Notes: generated by a model not told the origin, from the letters alone. Positions 35,157 to 44,690 are shown, numbered from the stretch's first letter. The stretch: 64,000 bases of DNA from Acidiflorens sp963847715 (GCA_963847715.1 CAWKAZ010000020.1:29875-93874); one strand, 5' to 3'. A program made the numbers and translations.

Positions 35157-36020
35157 GTGACGGCCAAGATTGGAAAAACGCGACAGCCATCTGCCGAGGT
35201 GGAGGAAGTCTACGATCCCGAAGTAGGCAAGGGAAGAGGCATGCTCCGGCGGCCTCTGCGGGCCGGTAAAATGCGGCACGCCCGCAGGCGTCCCGCGAAT
35301 GACCTTGCCCACTTGATCGCGCACTACTGGATGATCCGTTGGGATCTGCGCGGCTGCGAGCCCTACATTGCCGAGAGCCTTCCCCATCCCAACATTCACG
35401 TGGTCTTTGAGCCGAGCGGCTCCGTGGTTGCCGGCGTGCATACTCACAAATTCTCCCGCGTTCTCGAAGGTCAGTCGCACGTGTTCGGAGTCAAATTCCG
35501 CCCCGGAGGCTTCCGCCCGTTTCTGAAATTCCCGGCCTCCAAACTGGCCGACCGCATGGTGCCCGTCCAGCGCATCCTCGGCAAAGATGTGACGGCCCTG
35601 CAAGAAATAGTGCTCTCGTCTAAATCCGAAAACGAAAAAGTGCAAGCCGCGAATGCATTCTTCCGCGCCCGTTTGCCACAACCCGATAAGACGGTCGCGC
35701 TAGCCGGAGAACTACTGGAGCGTATTCTTCACGATCGCGACGTCAAGACGGTCGACGATCTGGCAGCAAGAACGAAAATCGGGAAACGCTCGCTGCAGCG
35801 ACTGTTTAATGATTACGTCGGAGTCAGTCCGAAGTGGGTGATTCGCAGATATCGCCTGCACGAATTAGTCGAGCGTTCCAATGCCGGCGAAGAGCTCGAC
35901 TGGTCTCAGCTAGCCCTGGAGTTGGGATATTTCGATCAAGCCCACTTGATCAACGACTTCCGATCAATTACAGGATATTCGCCGACGGAGTATCAGGACT
36001 TGATTCGCAAGGAATCCTAA
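35157..36020 (+). CDS. AraC-family transcriptional regulator
   Basis: The 287-residue protein has an N-terminal DUF6597/YdeE-type sensor (HYWMIRWDLRG, LPHPNIHVVFEPSG, GVKFRPGGFRPFL). The C-terminal AraC double helix-turn-helix includes VDDLAARTKIGKRSLQRLF and the family signature LELGYFDQAHLINDFRSITG. GTG at 35157 is preferred because earlier starts lie within the divergent SRPBCC gene; AAGGAG is about 13 bases upstream. It probably controls the SRPBCC gene and itself. Confidence 0.88.
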   Translation: MTAKIGKTRQPSAEVEEVYDPEVGKGRGMLRRPLRAGKMRHARRRPANDLAHLIAHYWMIRWDLRGCEPYIAESLPHPNIHVVFEPSGSVVAGVHTHKFSRVLEGQSHVFGVKFRPGGFRPFLKFPASKLADRMVPVQRILGKDVTALQEIVLSSKSENEKVQAANAFFRARLPQPDKTVALAGELLERILHDRDVKTVDDLAARTKIGKRSLQRLFNDYVGVSPKWVIRRYRLHELVERSNAGEELDWSQLALELGYFDQAHLINDFRSITGYSPTEYQDLIRKES

Positions 36021-36030
36021 CGGATTGGGA

Positions 36031-37623
36031 CTAGCGCGGGATGTAATTATCGAGCATCGGTAAGATCTGCGATCCAAGCGTCATCATGCGCGCCTGGGCG
36101 CCTTCTGTAGATTCGCCTTCGAACATTGGGGTCATCAACCGCACCATCGAGCCGTCACTGCGATTCATGCGAATCGCGTCTTTTACCAGATAGTATTTGT
36201 TCCGGTAATCGCTGGCGACGACACGTCCATGCGCCTGATACCAGTACAACATCAGTTGCCGCTCTCCCCCTCGCGTAACCTCTTCGCGGTTGACTAAGAC
36301 AGAAGAGCCGTCGGGACGCGTGAGCCGAATAATCCCCTTCGAGGTCGGCACCCATCCTGCGCCCGGCAGGCAGTGGTTCGGGGAATGCGGAGTGTCGTTC
36401 GAACGCTGTGTCGGGAAGTATGCGATGTAAAGGTTGATCTCTTGTGTCTTGCCTGAGTCAACGTAATCGCGGAGCAGAAACTCGCCATTTCCTAGAATCT
36501 TGCGCGTCTCGTCGTCGATTGGAACATCCGTACCCATCCAGCCGTCGATTTGCAAGGGCATCGCAGTCAGAGGGACTCGGGGCGGAAGGTACTCATTGTG
36601 CAAATGCGCCTGCAGGCCGGCTGCGGTACCAAACATGAGCAAGGCCGCACTCCAAAAATGAGCATTCCCCGGCCTCGTGCCCAATGTGGTGCCACGTCTT
36701 GGTTTGCCCTGAGGGACCTCTGCAGCCGCTACCGGACCGACCTTCCAGACCAGGCAGATCAGATGGTGCACGGCTCGCAACATCGCCAGCGCCACTACGA
36801 AGATTACCAATCCCTGAAACGTATGGAAGAAACCTTCTGCTTTATCCGGATCCCAGAATTGCACCAGCATCCCGGTTCCAAAAATGCGAAAACTGTTGGC
36901 GACCACGGCTATCGGTACTGCGCAAAAAGCCAGCACAACCCGCACCCAGACGCGTGTCTCCATCAGATATCCATAGATGATGGCCAAAGTGACCAGCGTT
37001 AGTAGGGATCGGATCCCACTGCACGCTTCCGCTACGTCGAGCGGCATTCTGGCGAGCTGAATCAGATTCCCCTCTCTAAGAACCGGCACCCCTACCATTT
37101 GCAAAAATTCTGTGGCGAGTTTGGAGGCAAGCAATTGGAGCGGAAACGTCACCTGCTGAATAATCAGGGTGGGGAGAGGGATCATCAGGATCAGAACGGC
37201 CCAGGGAAACAAAACAGCCCGAAAGAACGTCCAGCCGCGGAAAAGAATTATCAGTCCCGCCAGCAGGATTAGGAGCGAAAAGCGCTGTAAGAAAATTTCG
37301 GCGCCCAATTGCCCGAATATCAACGTAACCAGTCCCAACCCGAGAATGGGAAGCCCCGCCCACGAAGCAGCAACCGGAACCGCTCTCAGTCTCGCGCGAT
37401 CCTGCCAGAGAACGAATACAGTGAATAGTGGGACGAATATGCCGTGGGCGAAATTCGGATCGCTGTGCGGCCCAATCCACTGCAACAGGAGTCTGCCAAG
37501 GATCTCCCCGTAAAGCCATACCGCTAGTAGAAAAAGTGCGGCCGTCTGCCAACGGGGCATCGTGGACGACACACTACCTTCCTTTGCCGAGAACGACGAA
37601 GCCACTTCGATCGGGTACCCCAT
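36031..37623 (-). CDS. Exosortase-EpsI fusion
   Basis: The 530-residue protein has two parts. Residues 25-295 are a polytopic exosortase with Cys201 in VAEACSGIRSLL, Arg246 in NSFRIF and His267 in FFHTFQG. Residues 315-530 are a periplasmic EpsI domain with HSPNHCLPGAGW, which is joined to the exosortase in several EPS systems. It is divergent from the EPS operon starting at 38047. The start at 37623 lacks a good ribosome site; ATG at 37560 just before PRWQTAALFLL is an alternative. It would process PEP-CTERM-type proteins in step with polysaccharide export. Confidence 0.9.
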   Translation of the reverse strand: MGYPIEVASSFSAKEGSVSSTMPRWQTAALFLLAVWLYGEILGRLLLQWIGPHSDPNFAHGIFVPLFTVFVLWQDRARLRAVPVAASWAGLPILGLGLVTLIFGQLGAEIFLQRFSLLILLAGLIILFRGWTFFRAVLFPWAVLILMIPLPTLIIQQVTFPLQLLASKLATEFLQMVGVPVLREGNLIQLARMPLDVAEACSGIRSLLTLVTLAIIYGYLMETRVWVRVVLAFCAVPIAVVANSFRIFGTGMLVQFWDPDKAEGFFHTFQGLVIFVVALAMLRAVHHLICLVWKVGPVAAAEVPQGKPRRGTTLGTRPGNAHFWSAALLMFGTAAGLQAHLHNEYLPPRVPLTAMPLQIDGWMGTDVPIDDETRKILGNGEFLLRDYVDSGKTQEINLYIAYFPTQRSNDTPHSPNHCLPGAGWVPTSKGIIRLTRPDGSSVLVNREEVTRGGERQLMLYWYQAHGRVVASDYRNKYYLVKDAIRMNRSDGSMVRLMTPMFEGESTEGAQARMMTLGSQILPMLDNYIPR

Positions 37624-38046
37624 AAGGCGCGCTTGAGTTTGAGAATATGCGAAAGCCGGAATTCTCGCAAAGTAAAACCGGTGGCCGGGGGACTCTCGAG
37701 AACCACGTTCTTTCTATAGTTTTGAGTCTCGGGGTACGTTTTTGCCAAGCGCGTTCCCAGTCATAGGAAAACAATTTCTCTTCCAGCCCAACAAGTCGGA
37801 CGCACAAGTGGGCTATTGTAAGCCGTCCCGCTTGGACCAATACTTACAAAGAGTTAGGATTTTGTCCCCAAGATGTTAGGGAAATAGTCCCCTTCGATTA
37901 CCTATCAAGTGAGCAATAAATTTCCCATTTATCCGCAATATGATACTTTGGGACAGGTGCCTCGGTTCGTGTTGTGCTTGCAAGTGATTGAAATATAAGA
38001 ATATATTGTTTCGTTATCGCATGAACGTTTTGCCCGGAGTGGCAGC
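37624..38046. other. AT-rich divergent promoter region of the EPS locus
   Basis: This is a 423-bp gap between the divergent exosortase-EpsI gene and the degenerate AAA gene. It is noticeably A+T-rich from about 37840 to 38030 and includes AATATAAGAATATATTG. It should hold both promoters. No clear -24/-12 element or palindrome was identified. Confidence 0.5.
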
Positions 38047-39060
38047 ATGAGTGCTCTACTCAGTCCACGCAGTTCCCTAGGACGTCCCCCCTCCGTCGAT
38101 GGTTGCGTATCGGTGAGACAAAGCCGCATGAGTCTGGATAGAACGGAAATCTCGTCAAACGACGATGGAACGCCACGGAACGGTACGCGCCGTATCTGGC
38201 TGGAGAGCGTCAGTGCAGGCATGCGCACCGTGGAAGCGGTGATCCGCGAGTTGTCGCAGAATGATGTCCCCATGCTGGTTGTTGCAGAGCACGGTTCCGG
38301 CAAAGCGGCAGCCGCAGCCCGAATTCATAGTCTTTCCTCTCGTGTCTCCGAACCATTTCAAGCGCATCAGGCCCGCGAAGTCAGCCATGAGACTGTGAGC
38401 GATTGCCTCGGAAAAGGCGGCACCGTCTACTTTCAGGAAGTGGGAGACCTGGAGGCGCCGGCTCAGAAGGAGTTGGTTCGCCAGATTGGGTTGCACAACG
38501 ATCAGCAGCACCGCGTGTCTCGCTTCATCTGCGGAACATCGCGTGAACTTGAACCCGAAGTCAAGGCTGGCAAGTTCCGCGAAGATCTTTATTACGGAAT
38601 CAGCGGAGTTTGTTTGCGGCTGCCTCCATTGCGTCAGCGCAAAGAAGATATTCCCGTTCTGCGCGACTGGTTTCTCTCCGCAGCCGCTCAGGATTTTTGC
38701 CGGCCCGTGCCGACGCTTAGTCCGGAAACACAAAACTTCTTTCTGGAATACAGCTGGCCGGGAAATATTCGCGAACTGAAAGACGCAGCCAGAGCCATCG
38801 TGGCTCTCGGCGATGAAACGCTGGCCATGGGAGGATTGCGCTCTCTTTTGCGGCGCTCGGACCGCAACGGCAACGGCGAAAAGATTTCCTTGAAGGACGC
38901 GGCGCGCGCCGCTTCGCGTGAGGCCGAGCGGGAAATCATCCTGCAGGTCCTCACCCGCACGCGATGGAATCGCCGTCGTGCCGCCCAGGAATTACAGATT
39001 AGCTACAAAGCGCTTCTCTACAAATTGAAGCAGATCGGCTATGAAGAGTACGGAGCGTGA
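38047..39060 (+). CDS. Degenerate NtrC-like AAA protein lacking GAFTGA
   Basis: The 337-residue protein is related to sigma-54 activators but much altered. Walker A is AEHGSGKAA, Walker B is VYFQEVGD with the catalytic Asp replaced by Gln, and the GAFTGA loop that touches sigma-54 is absent between them. The region after (FREDLYYGISG, LPPLRQRKEDIPVL, YSWPGNIREL) and the Fis-type HTH at the C-terminus (RWNRRRAAQELQISYKALLY) are kept. There is no receiver domain. It probably binds DNA without activating sigma-54, perhaps as a repressor or antagonist. It is the first gene before the polysaccharide export genes. Confidence 0.85.
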   Translation: MSALLSPRSSLGRPPSVDGCVSVRQSRMSLDRTEISSNDDGTPRNGTRRIWLESVSAGMRTVEAVIRELSQNDVPMLVVAEHGSGKAAAAARIHSLSSRVSEPFQAHQAREVSHETVSDCLGKGGTVYFQEVGDLEAPAQKELVRQIGLHNDQQHRVSRFICGTSRELEPEVKAGKFREDLYYGISGVCLRLPPLRQRKEDIPVLRDWFLSAAAQDFCRPVPTLSPETQNFFLEYSWPGNIRELKDAARAIVALGDETLAMGGLRSLLRRSDRNGNGEKISLKDAARAASREAEREIILQVLTRTRWNRRRAAQELQISYKALLYKLKQIGYEEYGA

Positions 39061-39076
39061 TGGAAGGCGGAAAACA

Positions 39077-39139
39077 GGTTTCAAACTTTCAAGAGAAACC
39101 GCCGCAAGCTTGAAACTCTGAAACCTTGAAACTTGAACC
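39077..39139 (+). repeat. Long imperfect inverted repeat before the export gene
   Basis: A 17-base arm at 39077-39093 (GGTTTCAAACTTTCAAG) pairs with 39109-39125 at 15 of 17 positions, with a 15-base loop. A further TTGAAACTTGAACC copy follows. It sits 19 bases before the ATG of the Wza-type gene. It could form an RNA hairpin affecting operon expression or be a short mobile repeat. Confidence 0.55.
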
Positions 39140-39157
39140 TGAGAGGGGTACGACGAT

Positions 39158-39784
39158 ATGAAATCGATATGGCAAGCGGTTGCGACACTGGTGCTGATGA
39201 GCAGCCTTTCCTTGGCGCAGGATACGCCCGCCTCGGCCGTCGCCAGCTCCGCTTCCGACAAAGCCGCTTCCGACAGCTCGGCTGCGATGAGCAGCGCGGT
39301 TGGGCCTGAATACGTAATCGGTCCTGAAGACTCGCTTCACGTCTCGGTTTGGAAAGAGCCCGACCTGACCGCTACTTTGCCGGTGCGGCCTGACGGCAAG
39401 ATTTCTCTTCCGCTACTCAACGACGTTCAGGCGGCGGGCCTGACACCTCTGCAGTTGGCTGCGTCTTTGACTGAGAAGCTGAAGAAATATATTGCTGACC
39501 CTCGCGTTACCGTGGTCGTCGCACAGATCAACAGCAAGCGGATTTACCTGGTTGGCGAAGTGTTGCATGCCGGTGCTACACCCATGTTGCCCAATATGAC
39601 AGTGCTGCAAGCACTGTCCAGTGCCGGCCTCAACCAGTTTGCGAATACTAAAAAGATTTATGTTTTGCGCAACGAAAACGGCAAGCAGCAGAAGCTGCCG
39701 GTGGATTACCGCAGGTTGGTAAAGGGTGAGCGAATCGAGCAAAATTACACTCTACAGCCGGGAGATACGATTGTTGTCCCGTGA
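39158..39784 (+). CDS. Polysaccharide biosynthesis/export protein (Wza-type)
   Basis: The 208-residue protein has a signal peptide (AVATLVLMSSLSLAQ). A Poly_export domain follows (YVIGPEDSLHVSVWKEPDLT, LRPDG-like VRPDGKISLPLL) with one SLBB-type segment (RIYLVGEVLHAGATPMLPNM). It would form the periplasmic/outer-membrane export ring for the EPS. It is shorter than E. coli Wza, as is usual for exosortase-linked loci. It is first in a long + strand operon. Confidence 0.92.
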   Translation: MKSIWQAVATLVLMSSLSLAQDTPASAVASSASDKAASDSSAAMSSAVGPEYVIGPEDSLHVSVWKEPDLTATLPVRPDGKISLPLLNDVQAAGLTPLQLAASLTEKLKKYIADPRVTVVVAQINSKRIYLVGEVLHAGATPMLPNMTVLQALSSAGLNQFANTKKIYVLRNENGKQQKLPVDYRRLVKGERIEQNYTLQPGDTIVVP

Positions 39785-39812
39785 AAGGTATGCCGTACCT
39801 GAGAGAACGACG

Positions 39813-41201
39813 GTGAAACGCATGCTAAGAATGCAAACAATCCGGTTGGCGCTTCTACTTTCGTGCCTGAGTATCGGCGCGGTTGCGCAGACCACGACCC
39901 AGCAGCCGACGGCGCCAGCTCCGGCTTTCGGCCAGAATGCACCGATCCTGAGCCCGGACAATCCGCCCGTGTCGGGTCTGGACGAACCTGCCCTCGAGTT
40001 GCGTACGGCTTCCCGAAGTTTTATTTCACCGGGCTTGCAGCTGAGCGAGTCGGCAGACACAAACCCAAGCAACCAACTCGGCACAAGTGATTTGGCATCC
40101 ATCACCCGCATTCTTGGAGCTTTGGACCTGCAACAGTTCTGGCCAAAAAGCGATCTCTTTCTCGAGTATGTCGGCGGCGGAGCGTTCTATAGCAGCCCGT
40201 ATGAAGTTCGCCAGCTCCACGCCGCGGGACTCGAAGGCGTGACGCGCTGGCGCACCGGTCAGGCGACGTTGCGCGACGCGTTTTCGTACCTGCCCGATGG
40301 TTCTTTCAATCTAGGTTTTGGTGGTGTTCCGGGATTCGGCATCGCTACCGGACAAGGTATGGGCACGGGCTTGGCGGGCTCCTTACCTGGGAGCATTCGC
40401 AACGACACGTTGGGCTCCGTCGGAGATATTCCGCGACTCTCGAACACCGCGATTCTTGATGTGGTCCAAGCCATCAGCCCCGTTTCTGCGTTTACCGTGG
40501 CCGGCGCCTTCAGCAACGCCCATTTTTACGATCCCTCCGACACTCTGCTGAATAGCGATCAGGTGACCGTGCAAGGTGGGTATTCGCGTTTGTTGAACCG
40601 CCATGATCAGATCGGCCTTATCTATGCCTACCAGCTTTTCCAGTTTCCACAAAACACCGGCGGACAGGTCTACAACCAGATCGTCAACCTGCGTTGGAGC
40701 CACACCATCAACGGCAAGCTGAGTTTGATTGCCGGAGCCGGTCCGCAGTACACCGAACTGGAACAAGGTGGATACCTCAAGCACTGGTCGGTGAGCGCTC
40801 GCGTGCAGTTGCATTACAAGCTCGCGCATTCGTCGCTGGTCGCGACCTACGAGAAATTCACGTCGTCCGGCTCGGGCTTCTTCGCCGGCGCCAATACCCA
40901 AACCGCACGGATGGGATACAACCGGCCGCTCGGACGCACTTGGGAGTTCTACGGTGACTTCGCGTATTCCCACAACGACAGGCTGCAGTCGTTGGGAACC
41001 TTTGGTGTGAACGCCGCGCAATACGACGAGGGCTCCGCTCTCGCCGTCATGCGAAAGCATCTCGGACGCACCTACGACTTTTTTGTTTCCTATCGATTCA
41101 GCGAAATTGGCTTCGACTCCCCGGGGCCGAGCAACCTTAGTCGGCGGCAAGCAGGCACCATCGGCGTGGAATGGCATCCGACGCCGACACGGATCGAATA
41201 A
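39813..41201 (+). CDS. Predicted outer-membrane beta-barrel of the EPS locus
   Basis: The protein of about 462 residues has a signal peptide (LALLLSCLSIGAVAQ) and alternating aromatic/polar strands through to the C-terminus (YDFFVSYRFSEIGFD and GTIGVEWHPTP). This matches the barrel proteins between the export protein and Wzz in acidobacterial EPS loci. GTG at 39813 is favoured by a GAGAG at the right distance; ATG at 39822 is an alternative. It may be the outer-membrane channel or a polysaccharide-binding barrel. Confidence 0.7.
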   Translation: MKRMLRMQTIRLALLLSCLSIGAVAQTTTQQPTAPAPAFGQNAPILSPDNPPVSGLDEPALELRTASRSFISPGLQLSESADTNPSNQLGTSDLASITRILGALDLQQFWPKSDLFLEYVGGGAFYSSPYEVRQLHAAGLEGVTRWRTGQATLRDAFSYLPDGSFNLGFGGVPGFGIATGQGMGTGLAGSLPGSIRNDTLGSVGDIPRLSNTAILDVVQAISPVSAFTVAGAFSNAHFYDPSDTLLNSDQVTVQGGYSRLLNRHDQIGLIYAYQLFQFPQNTGGQVYNQIVNLRWSHTINGKLSLIAGAGPQYTELEQGGYLKHWSVSARVQLHYKLAHSSLVATYEKFTSSGSGFFAGANTQTARMGYNRPLGRTWEFYGDFAYSHNDRLQSLGTFGVNAAQYDEGSALAVMRKHLGRTYDFFVSYRFSEIGFDSPGPSNLSRRQAGTIGVEWHPTPTRIE

Positions 41202-41207
41202 CTTCTT

Positions 41208-41222
41208 GGCCGCCTAGCGGCC
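41208..41222 (+). other. GC-rich hairpin between barrel and Wzz genes
   Basis: GGCCGC-CTA-GCGGCC forms a perfect 6-bp hairpin immediately after the barrel stop codon, with no T-run. It is possibly an RNA processing or stability element within the operon. Confidence 0.4.
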
Positions 41223-41238
41223 GGATTGGTGAACAAGA

Positions 41239-42828
41239 ATGAGTGAAAATCGCGAACTGACAATGGACGATTATCTGGCGATGGTACGGCGCCGGCTGAA
41301 GGTTATTTTGATCCCAGCCCTGCTCGCGCCTTTGGCGGGCTTCATGGTGTCCTATGTGTTCTCGCCGAAATATACCTCCCAATCCACTGTGCTGGTGGAA
41401 GGTCAGAAAGTACCCGACAGCTACGTCCAGTCGGTCATAACCTCGGGCTTTACGCAGCGCATCAACACACTAGTCGAGAAAGTTTTGGACTCTAAGCGGT
41501 TGCCACAGAGGATCCACAGTCTTCAGCTGGTTAAGCCCGAAGAAGAAGGGAAACTCATCGGCCAGATAAAAGCTCAGGGCATTCAAGTCGAGCCGGTGAT
41601 CACCTCCATGAGCGCGGCCGCTTCTGGCACGGGAATCTCTGGCGCCAAGAAAAAGAAGCCATCGCCTACCGATGACCAGATTCCTGGCTTCACGGTTTCC
41701 TATACCGACAGCGATCCCGTGCGTGCGCAGAAGATATGCGACACGCTAACCTCGGTGATCATCGACGAAAACCTGGACTTGCGAATCGACGAAATTAAAG
41801 GCACGACCGACTTCCTCGGGGGACAACTCGCCGATGCCAAGCGTGCGATCGATGAACAGGATGCGAAGTTGGCCGATTTCAAAAGAAAGTATATGGGGCA
41901 ACTTCCCACGGATTCCGACAACAACATGCGTATGTTAATGTCGATGAACTCGCAACTCGACGCTACGACGCAAACCCTGAGCCGTGCGCAGCAGGATAAG
42001 GCATACACGGAAAGCATGCTGGCGCAGCAGACCGCGGCGTGGAAGAGTTCGCAATCCAGCACCAACCCGCAAACGCTCGAACAGCAACTCAATCAGCTGC
42101 AGTCGAATCTTCTGCAACTCGAAGCGCGCTACACCGCGGACCACCCTGACGTAATCAAGGCCAAGGCAGATATCGCCGAGGTTCAGAAGAAGCTGAAGGA
42201 AATAAATGCTGCTGCAGCATCTGCCACGACGGATAGCGACAAAGCCAGCGCCTCCGAGCCGCCAGAGATTCGTCAGCTTCGCTTGCAGATTCACCAGTAC
42301 CAGGGCGTGATCGATCAGGCCACGTCGGACCAGAAACGCTTACAGGCGCAGATCAATGTTTACCAGAGCCGCACGGCCATGAGCCCGAACGTCGAAGAGC
42401 AATACAAGCTGCTCACCCGCGACGACGAAAACGCTCAGAACCTCTACAAGGATCTGCTGGACAAGAAGAGTAAAGCGGAACTCGGCAGCAACATGGAGAG
42501 CCAGCAGCAGGGTGAGCAGATGCACGTGATCATTCCTGCCGGACTGCCCGATTCGCCAAGTTTCCCCAATCGTCCGATTTTTGCAGCCGGCGGTTTCGGC
42601 GCCGGTCTGATGCTCGGCCTGCTCATCGCCTTCTGGCTGGAATTCAGCGACAAGTCGATCCGTACGGAAAAAGACGCCGCTGCGGTCATGGATCTGCCGC
42701 TCCTCATTTCCGTTCCCTGGCTCGGAGAAGAAGGAGATGGCGCCGAGTCCAACGGAAACGGGCGTCGCCGCTTCTGGAACCGAAGCACTCCTGCCTCTTC
42801 AAAAGAACACGAGAACGTCGGGGTCTAA
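41239..42828 (+). CDS. Polysaccharide chain-length determinant (Wzz/GumC-type)
   Basis: The 529-residue protein has an N-terminal membrane helix (ILIPALLAPLAGFMVSYVFS), a Wzz domain, long coiled coils (about 195-430; e.g. NQLQSNLLQLEARYTADHPD), the GNVR-type region ahead of TM2, and TM2 near 465-487 (FAAGGFGAGLMLGLLIAFWL). A short cytoplasmic tail has no kinase; the kinase is the separate gene at 43788. It controls polymer length and export with that kinase. Confidence 0.92.
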   Translation: MSENRELTMDDYLAMVRRRLKVILIPALLAPLAGFMVSYVFSPKYTSQSTVLVEGQKVPDSYVQSVITSGFTQRINTLVEKVLDSKRLPQRIHSLQLVKPEEEGKLIGQIKAQGIQVEPVITSMSAAASGTGISGAKKKKPSPTDDQIPGFTVSYTDSDPVRAQKICDTLTSVIIDENLDLRIDEIKGTTDFLGGQLADAKRAIDEQDAKLADFKRKYMGQLPTDSDNNMRMLMSMNSQLDATTQTLSRAQQDKAYTESMLAQQTAAWKSSQSSTNPQTLEQQLNQLQSNLLQLEARYTADHPDVIKAKADIAEVQKKLKEINAAAASATTDSDKASASEPPEIRQLRLQIHQYQGVIDQATSDQKRLQAQINVYQSRTAMSPNVEEQYKLLTRDDENAQNLYKDLLDKKSKAELGSNMESQQQGEQMHVIIPAGLPDSPSFPNRPIFAAGGFGAGLMLGLLIAFWLEFSDKSIRTEKDAAAVMDLPLLISVPWLGEEGDGAESNGNGRRRFWNRSTPASSKEHENVGV

Positions 42829-42837
42829 AGCAAGCGT

Positions 42838-43791
42838 ATGTATAAAGAATTTTTTGGACTTCGTGCCAACCCGTTCAACGTCAATCCGGATCCGCGTTAC
42901 CTGTTCCTCACGCGGCATACCGAAGAGGCGTTGGCCTGCCTCACCTATGGCATCCAAAGCCGCAAGGGCTTTGTGCTGCTGACGGGCGAGGTCGGCACCG
43001 GCAAGACGACGCTCATCAATAAATTGCTGGAATGGCTGCGCCTGCAGCAAGTGGCCACCGCCTTCATCTTTAACTCGCGCATGGATGTCCCGCAGTTGCT
43101 GGACTTTATGATGGCCGATTTTGGCATCCCTTGCGACGCGAAGTCGAAGAGCCAGCTGTTGCAGCGTCTCTACAACTGGCTGCTGGATCGTTACCGCGCC
43201 GGCGAGACTGCGGTCTTGATCATCGATGAAGCGCAAAATCTCTCCGACGAAGTGCTCGAAGAGATTCGTATGCTCACCAACCTCGAGACCTTCACCGAAA
43301 AATTGCTGCAGATTGTCCTGGTGGGACAGCCGGAGCTCGAGCAGCGACTGAAGCAGCCCCAGTTGCGACAGCTACGTCAGCGCCTGACGCTACGCGCAAA
43401 AACGCACGCTTTCAACCTCGAGGAAACCAGGTCATACATCAGTCAGCGCCTGAGAATCGCCGGGTCGAATGGCGACCAGGTTTTTGAGGCGGATGCCGTC
43501 AGCGGGATTTTCCGGTATTCGCTCGGAATTCCGCGCATCATCAATTTGCTTTGCGAGCATTGTCTGGTGAGTGCCTTCGTGGATCAAAAGAGAACGGTTT
43601 CGGCCGAAATCGTCGATTCCGTTGCCCGCGATTTCGATTTGACCGATGGAAACGCAGCTGCCGCGATGATTGCTCCGGTGCCCTCGTCCGAGAAATTCGA
43701 TCTGGTCGAGGCATTACGCACCTTAGCGACTCTGGCGGACCGTCTGCGCCAATCTGAACAACAGGATCTCCCCAAGGAAAGGAAACTATGA
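42838..43791 (+). CDS. ExeA-like AAA ATPase of exosortase/EPS systems
   Basis: The 317-residue protein has MYKEFFGLRANPFNVNPDP at the start, typical of the ExeA/XrtA-associated ATPases. Walker A is TGEVGTGKTT, Walker B is VLIIDEAQNL, and sensor regions include GQPELEQRL. It is soluble and probably energises assembly or secretion of EPS components. It overlaps the CpsD gene by four bases. Confidence 0.92.
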   Translation: MYKEFFGLRANPFNVNPDPRYLFLTRHTEEALACLTYGIQSRKGFVLLTGEVGTGKTTLINKLLEWLRLQQVATAFIFNSRMDVPQLLDFMMADFGIPCDAKSKSQLLQRLYNWLLDRYRAGETAVLIIDEAQNLSDEVLEEIRMLTNLETFTEKLLQIVLVGQPELEQRLKQPQLRQLRQRLTLRAKTHAFNLEETRSYISQRLRIAGSNGDQVFEADAVSGIFRYSLGIPRIINLLCEHCLVSAFVDQKRTVSAEIVDSVARDFDLTDGNAAAAMIAPVPSSEKFDLVEALRTLATLADRLRQSEQQDLPKERKL

Positions 43792-44690
43792 GCCGAATCC
43801 ATGACGCTTTGAAACGCGCCGAACAGGAAAGAGCAACCTCCACGGGGACGCATGTCGAGCCCGCATACGAACAACCGGAACTGCGACAGGAAAGCCCGCG
43901 CGAGAACATGCCTTCGCTGTCGCCGTCTCCAGTCATGACTTCCATGGCGTCGGGGTTTACATACGAGGCGCTGCTGGCCCGCTGCCCGCAGAGCGAGTGG
44001 ACGCCAGATCCTCGCACCATGCTCTTCTTTCAAGACGATGACACTCGCCTTGGCGCGGAAGAATTCCGCACCTTGCGCTCCCGCCTCTACCAGATCCGGG
44101 AGAAGATGCCGCTGAAGCGTCTCCTGGTGACCAGCGCACTTCCCAAAGAAGGGAAGTCTTTCGTGGCCGCCAATCTTGCCCAGGTTCTAGTACGCCAGCA
44201 CGGACGACGCGCTCTCGTCATCGATGCCGATCTCCGCAACCCGGGTATGCACCGCCATCTGGGAGCGGCGCAGGGCCCCGGTTTGGCCGAATATCTATTG
44301 GGTGAGTGCGACGAGTTCGCCGCCCTGCAGCGCGGGCCGATGGAAAACTTGTTCTTCATGCCGGCCGGTCGCGCCGCAGGCAGCGCACCCGAACTTCTCT
44401 CGAACGGTCGTTTGAAGCTTCTGTTGCAGCGAGTCGAGCCTTTGTTTGACTGGATCATTCTCGACTCGTCGCCCGTCATCCCCGTTTCCGACGCCACGTT
44501 AGTCGCCGGCGCCAGCGATGGCATTCTTATGGTCGTGCGCTCCAACGCAACTCCGTCAGACCTGGCTCGCAAGGCGCGCGAGGAATTCCCTGATAAGTTG
44601 CTCCTCGGTGTCGTGCTGAACGGAACACCAACCGATGATATGGCGCGTTCGAAGTATTACTACGGCGAAGCCGTGAACAGCCAAGCCTAA
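43788..44690 (+). CDS. CpsD/CapB-family tyrosine autokinase
   Basis: The 300-residue BY-kinase catalytic domain has Walker A SALPKEGKSFVAANLA, Walker A' VIDADLRNPG and Walker B DWIILDSSPV. The C-terminal Tyr cluster is short (SKYYYGEAVN), as in exosortase-linked versions. It would phosphorylate itself and work with the Wzz protein encoded two genes earlier. The N-terminus has a typical MSRIHDALKRAEQER helix. Confidence 0.92.
   Translation: MSRIHDALKRAEQERATSTGTHVEPAYEQPELRQESPRENMPSLSPSPVMTSMASGFTYEALLARCPQSEWTPDPRTMLFFQDDDTRLGAEEFRTLRSRLYQIREKMPLKRLLVTSALPKEGKSFVAANLAQVLVRQHGRRALVIDADLRNPGMHRHLGAAQGPGLAEYLLGECDEFAALQRGPMENLFFMPAGRAAGSAPELLSNGRLKLLLQRVEPLFDWIILDSSPVIPVSDATLVAGASDGILMVVRSNATPSDLARKAREEFPDKLLLGVVLNGTPTDDMARSKYYYGEAVNSQA

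Noticed and set aside
34524..35681. Long minus-strand extension of the SRPBCC gene over the AraC gene
   Set aside because: The AraC gene has a clear HTH and its own start; the SRPBCC family starts at 35123.
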